From positions 120,912,754 to 120,976,753 of the forward strand of contig CP136061.1 in the NCBI GenBank assembly GCA_032622095.1: a DNA stretch of 64,000 bases, read 5' to 3'. This document shows, one piece after another, positions 61,114-64,000 of this stretch. The position numbers were made by a program, and so were the translations under genes. This DNA is from Siphonodentalium dalli. Taxonomy: Eukaryota > Mollusca > Scaphopoda > Gadilida > Siphonodentaliidae. Under the pieces are notes generated by a model that saw only the letters and a program-made list of their open reading frames with translations, did no database searches and was not told the DNA's origin. Numbering within the stretch: position 1 is the first letter of the stretch; each line of letters begins with the position of its first letter.

Positions 61114-62562
61114 TTAAAGGCACGGGCGGCGTTCGTTGCAGAAATAATTATATTTGTTCATATCGCCATCAACAGAAGGAACACCAACAAATATACAGTT
61201 ACGCTCATATGCCAAACATAGTCAGCGCGTAAATAGTATATTGTCGTCAAGACGTACGATGGTGTACGTAAACAAGAGACTGCTCGTGTTACAGAAGTTG
61301 TGCTTCTGTTTACATAACACAGCTCAATTATATTGGTTAATCATACACAATGATATAAACGCTCTTCATTATTTCCATATCAGGAAAACAGTAACAAATA
61401 ATGCTCTTTATGTTTACCATATCCGGATCTAAACAAAAGCCAGGAAACGTAACATTTTTTGCTTTTGTTTACATAACAAATGGGGGAAAAATTGACAATA
61501 ATATAGAGAGTAATCAATTGGTTTCGATGATTACGTGACATAATTCACGAGGGGAGCCGGGCCTGGTAAAACCCGAGTGAGCGGGGCGAACGAGGGTTTT
61601 ACCAATAGGACCGGCTACCCGAGTGAATTATGTCACGTAATCATCGAAACCAATTGATTATTCTGTTTATTACACACTTTCAACCACTAAAAGTTGCTAA
61701 TTCTAAAGAGATGATGTGACAAAATAAGCCCAGATTAGCTGATTCTCCCATTTTGAACCTCAACGTACAGTTGCGCGTGCAGTTACGCGGATGGACACAT
61801 AATTTAAATAATTGTGACGTAACGATACCGATTGACCTCATTAGTTTGATTCACTTCAAATGGTGCGATTCATTTTTAAAGTTTCGGAAATTACAGGATA
61901 TTTTCTGTCAAAATTGTGTTTATTCTGACCGAACAATCATGGCACTTGTAACGGGATATTGTGAAGATTCTGATGGTGTGTGTAAATAATGTTGGTTCAT
62001 ACAGTAAATGTTAGGAAATCGTGCTAAAAAACTAAGTTTCGAAGTGACGATATTTTAATCATCGACGTAAACAACCACTCGAAGAGTAACACGTGGAAAT
62101 TCAGCTCGGAACTGGATAAATTTACTGTTCACATGGAATTTTGTATAGTTCATTTAACTGGAATATGACATCGTCTTGAGTCCATAATAGGTAAGATTCT
62201 TCTTCATTTTACCGGTTTATTAACTGCTTCTGCATCATCGTTGGCAGTTCGTTTCTGTTCAACTTCAACCATGTTTGAGTCGTAGAAAGTGAAAATAGTT
62301 CCGGCGTAGGGCGGGACTGTCAAAAATCGCGTGCTCTCACCGGTGACGTAATTCACAGGTGTGACATTATCACTTTTAATTCACCAAGAAATCCTTATAA
62401 ATCATGTCTAAGTGTGTAATAAATACTATTTATGCCATATTTCTGATTGGCATAAGAACAAAATCTGTCTATATCTTACTATTCTTTCTGTTTATGGTGG
62501 TTTTTTACGCAGGTGAATATTTTAACAGCATACACACAGCCAACGCCGCCCGTATCTTTAAC
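61114..62562. mobile_element. TTAAAGG-family MITE split by inserted sequence
   Basis: The left end TTAAAGGCACGGGCGGCGTT and the right end AACGCCGCCCGTATCTTTAA are mirrored. The two halves (61114-61497 and about 62400-62562) resemble other copies, with AAACGCTCTTCATT and ATGCTCTTTATG motifs. About 0.9 kb of foreign sequence, including the palindrome at 61508-61666, lies between. Confidence 0.6.
61508..61666. repeat. Long palindrome (~159 bp)
   Basis: TAATCAATTGGTTTCGATGA then TTACGTGACATAATTCACG pairs with CGAAACCAATTGATTA at the right. The GC-richer centre has GGTAAAACCC and GGGTTTTACC. A DNA hairpin or MITE remnant. Confidence 0.75.
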
Positions 62563-62984
62563 TGTTTGTTTGATTGTAATTATCGGATGAAAATAGGTTC
62601 ACGCCCGTAATTATCATTCTAGTGATACGGGTAAATTACCCTGAATACGTTCTTGGATGCCGTTTTGTGTTCTGTGACGATATATGTGGTGGTTGAAATA
62701 CCAGCAATTAGCACTGAGTAGGCATATAGCACTTGATCTGTTACTTATGGCATCGCAGTAGGCAGGAAAATGTTATTTTTACTCTCAGCCACGAGAAAGT
62801 AGTGATAAATGCCACTATCATGATCTGCGATTCATGTATTTTAGTATTAATATTATTGTCACAATATCGGTCAATTCTTTCACACTGTGCAATGTTTACC
62901 GTCAAGGTTTGATTAAACTTTGGTATCTTATTGGACTCTTTGGAATTTTATCGGCAATTCTACTGTAACTGTAATGTCTACATG

Positions 62985-63238
62985 CAAGCCTTGAAATAGT
63001 GTGCCTGTCATTTGCAGAATGGGGTCCCCAGGGTTGACTTTAGTGATGCTACCCCCGCATAGCGGGCTAGCATCACCAAATTCACCCTCTGTGAACATCA
63101 TTCTGCTGAGTTGTAAGCAGAATGAGGTCCCCAGAGGGTGAATTTGGTGATGCTAGCCCGCTATGCGGGGTAGCATCACTAAATTCACCCTCTGGGGACC
63201 TCATTCTGCAAATGACAGACACCCTATTTCAAGGCTTG
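62985..63238. mobile_element. hAT-like double-hairpin MITE with 8-bp TSD
   Basis: The target duplication TCTACATG (62977-62984 and 63239-63246) is exact. The termini are CAAGCCTTGAAATAGTGTG and CTATTTCAAGGCTTG. Two consecutive hairpins inside are each built on GAGGTCCCCAGAGGGTGA and TAGCATCACTAAATTCACCC. Confidence 0.8.
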
Positions 63239-63287
63239 TCTACATGACATTGGTTTGGACATGTGAAATCTAATCATTTGAGAGTTA

Positions 63288-63549
63288 TTAACCCCTTCAC
63301 TGCGGTGGATAAATTTAATAGAATTGTCGCGAAAACCATACAAATCATACACAATCCTCGTATATTGTTAGAAACTTCAAGATACACTAAGTCTTGTCCA
63401 GTTGCACAAATTTCTGAGTTACCAATGATGATTGATGGCCACCTACTAGTGCGTTGAAATAGGTATGTAGGTATTTTCGGATCATATAGCACGCGACGTG
63501 CACTTTTTCGTCGTAATAGTTACGGACGTCATAGCAGCGAAGAGGTTAA
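63288..63549. mobile_element. piggyBac-like MITE, CCTCTTCACTGC family, copy 2
   Basis: TTAA (63288-63291) plus CCCCTTCACTGC on the left; GCAGCGAAGAGG plus TTAA (63546-63549) on the right. It shares ends and interior text (GAAACTTCAAGATACA, GACGTCATAGC) with 60765-61094. Confidence 0.65.
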
Positions 63550-64000
63550 GAATGAAAATAAGAACATATTCAGTCTACAGTTACTATGTAATTTCGCATT
63601 AATTCGAAGGCATATCTCCTCTTTAAAATGTTAGCAAAAAATATGTATATCCCACTGGGTTGACTGAATTATACAATGGAGTCAGTATCGTCGCCATTAT
63701 AAGCGTTTCTATTGAGGTTCAGCAGACAAGACGAATCATGCTGTTAAGCTCTTGTGTCAGATAGAGATCGTTGCGTTTCTATATGAGCTGGGCTGTAGCC
63801 TTTAAACGATTCTTGAAGCCCAAACATATGACACCGGGTGGTCTGAATCGTATTATGAAGTCAATCACAGTGTTGTGCCATGCATGATTAAGTGATATTG
63901 CACAAAGACTCTAAGCTAAATCTGCAACACATGCACTTCAGTGTCTACATGACATGCATTAATTCAAATGTAATGGACGCGGCTAACAGGTCTCTGTATA
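63550..64000. other. Non-coding stretch at window end
   Basis: No gene or repeat is supported. Confidence 0.3.

Overview
The window is eukaryotic, AT-rich and repeat-dominated. Split genes with GT/AG splice sites, dense miniature inverted-repeat elements (MITEs), LINE fragments, and animal-type DNA transposons (MULE, ISL2EU-type PIF/Harbinger, piggyBac-like) point to a metazoan. The frequent TACATGTA-type words and a GTTTAACG-containing repeat near 45.0 kb suggest a marine mollusc. That assignment is inference. I find no rRNA, tRNA, operon or CRISPR array. I find no intact ordinary host gene, only one possible host exon (42470-42646) and one decayed P2X7-ballast-like exon (1226-1639).

Layout. 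0-24 kb is a nest of MITEs and foldback elements. It includes a MULE remnant with long terminal inverted repeats (TIRs; 3313-4235), TTAA-flanked piggyBac-like MITEs, a 4.5 kb long-TIR element (9963-14419) holding a nested element with an 8-bp target duplication (TSD), and LINE scraps at 20.2-22.1 kb.

24.2-42.4 kb is the main object: an apparent ~18.2 kb foldback-type element. Its two inverted arms (24216-28045 and 40470-42412) are built from 180-bp GC-rich tandem repeats bounded by a distinct end module. Between the arms, on the minus strand, five exons join by GT/AG sites with every phase matching. They give one frame of 1325 codons: a C4HC3 PHD finger, an OTU-type cysteine protease domain (D/C/H present), about 30 S/T/R/P heptads, and a MULE-like DDE transposase with a basic tail. 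A single in-frame TAA (codon 564) interrupts it between the heptads and the transposase part. I did not recognise this combination as a described element type. It is the strongest candidate for an undescribed system here.

43.6-45.1 kb is a decayed minus-strand LINE. 47.2-56.2 kb is a decayed ISL2EU-type element. Its plus-strand THAP/DDE transposase is in two exons, and its minus-strand SAP-SWIM-YqaJ nuclease gene is in three exons. The last nuclease exon lies inside the transposase intron. A piggyBac-like element (53290-54859) and a MITE are inserted in it.

56.2-64 kb returns to MITEs: an element with an array of ACGAGTTTTGTAGTAA motifs, more TTAA-flanked families, and a hAT-like double hairpin with an 8-bp TSD. 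A paired AAAGAGCGTT motif recurs across several otherwise different repeats. All annotation is by eye from the sequence; no database search or alignment was run.
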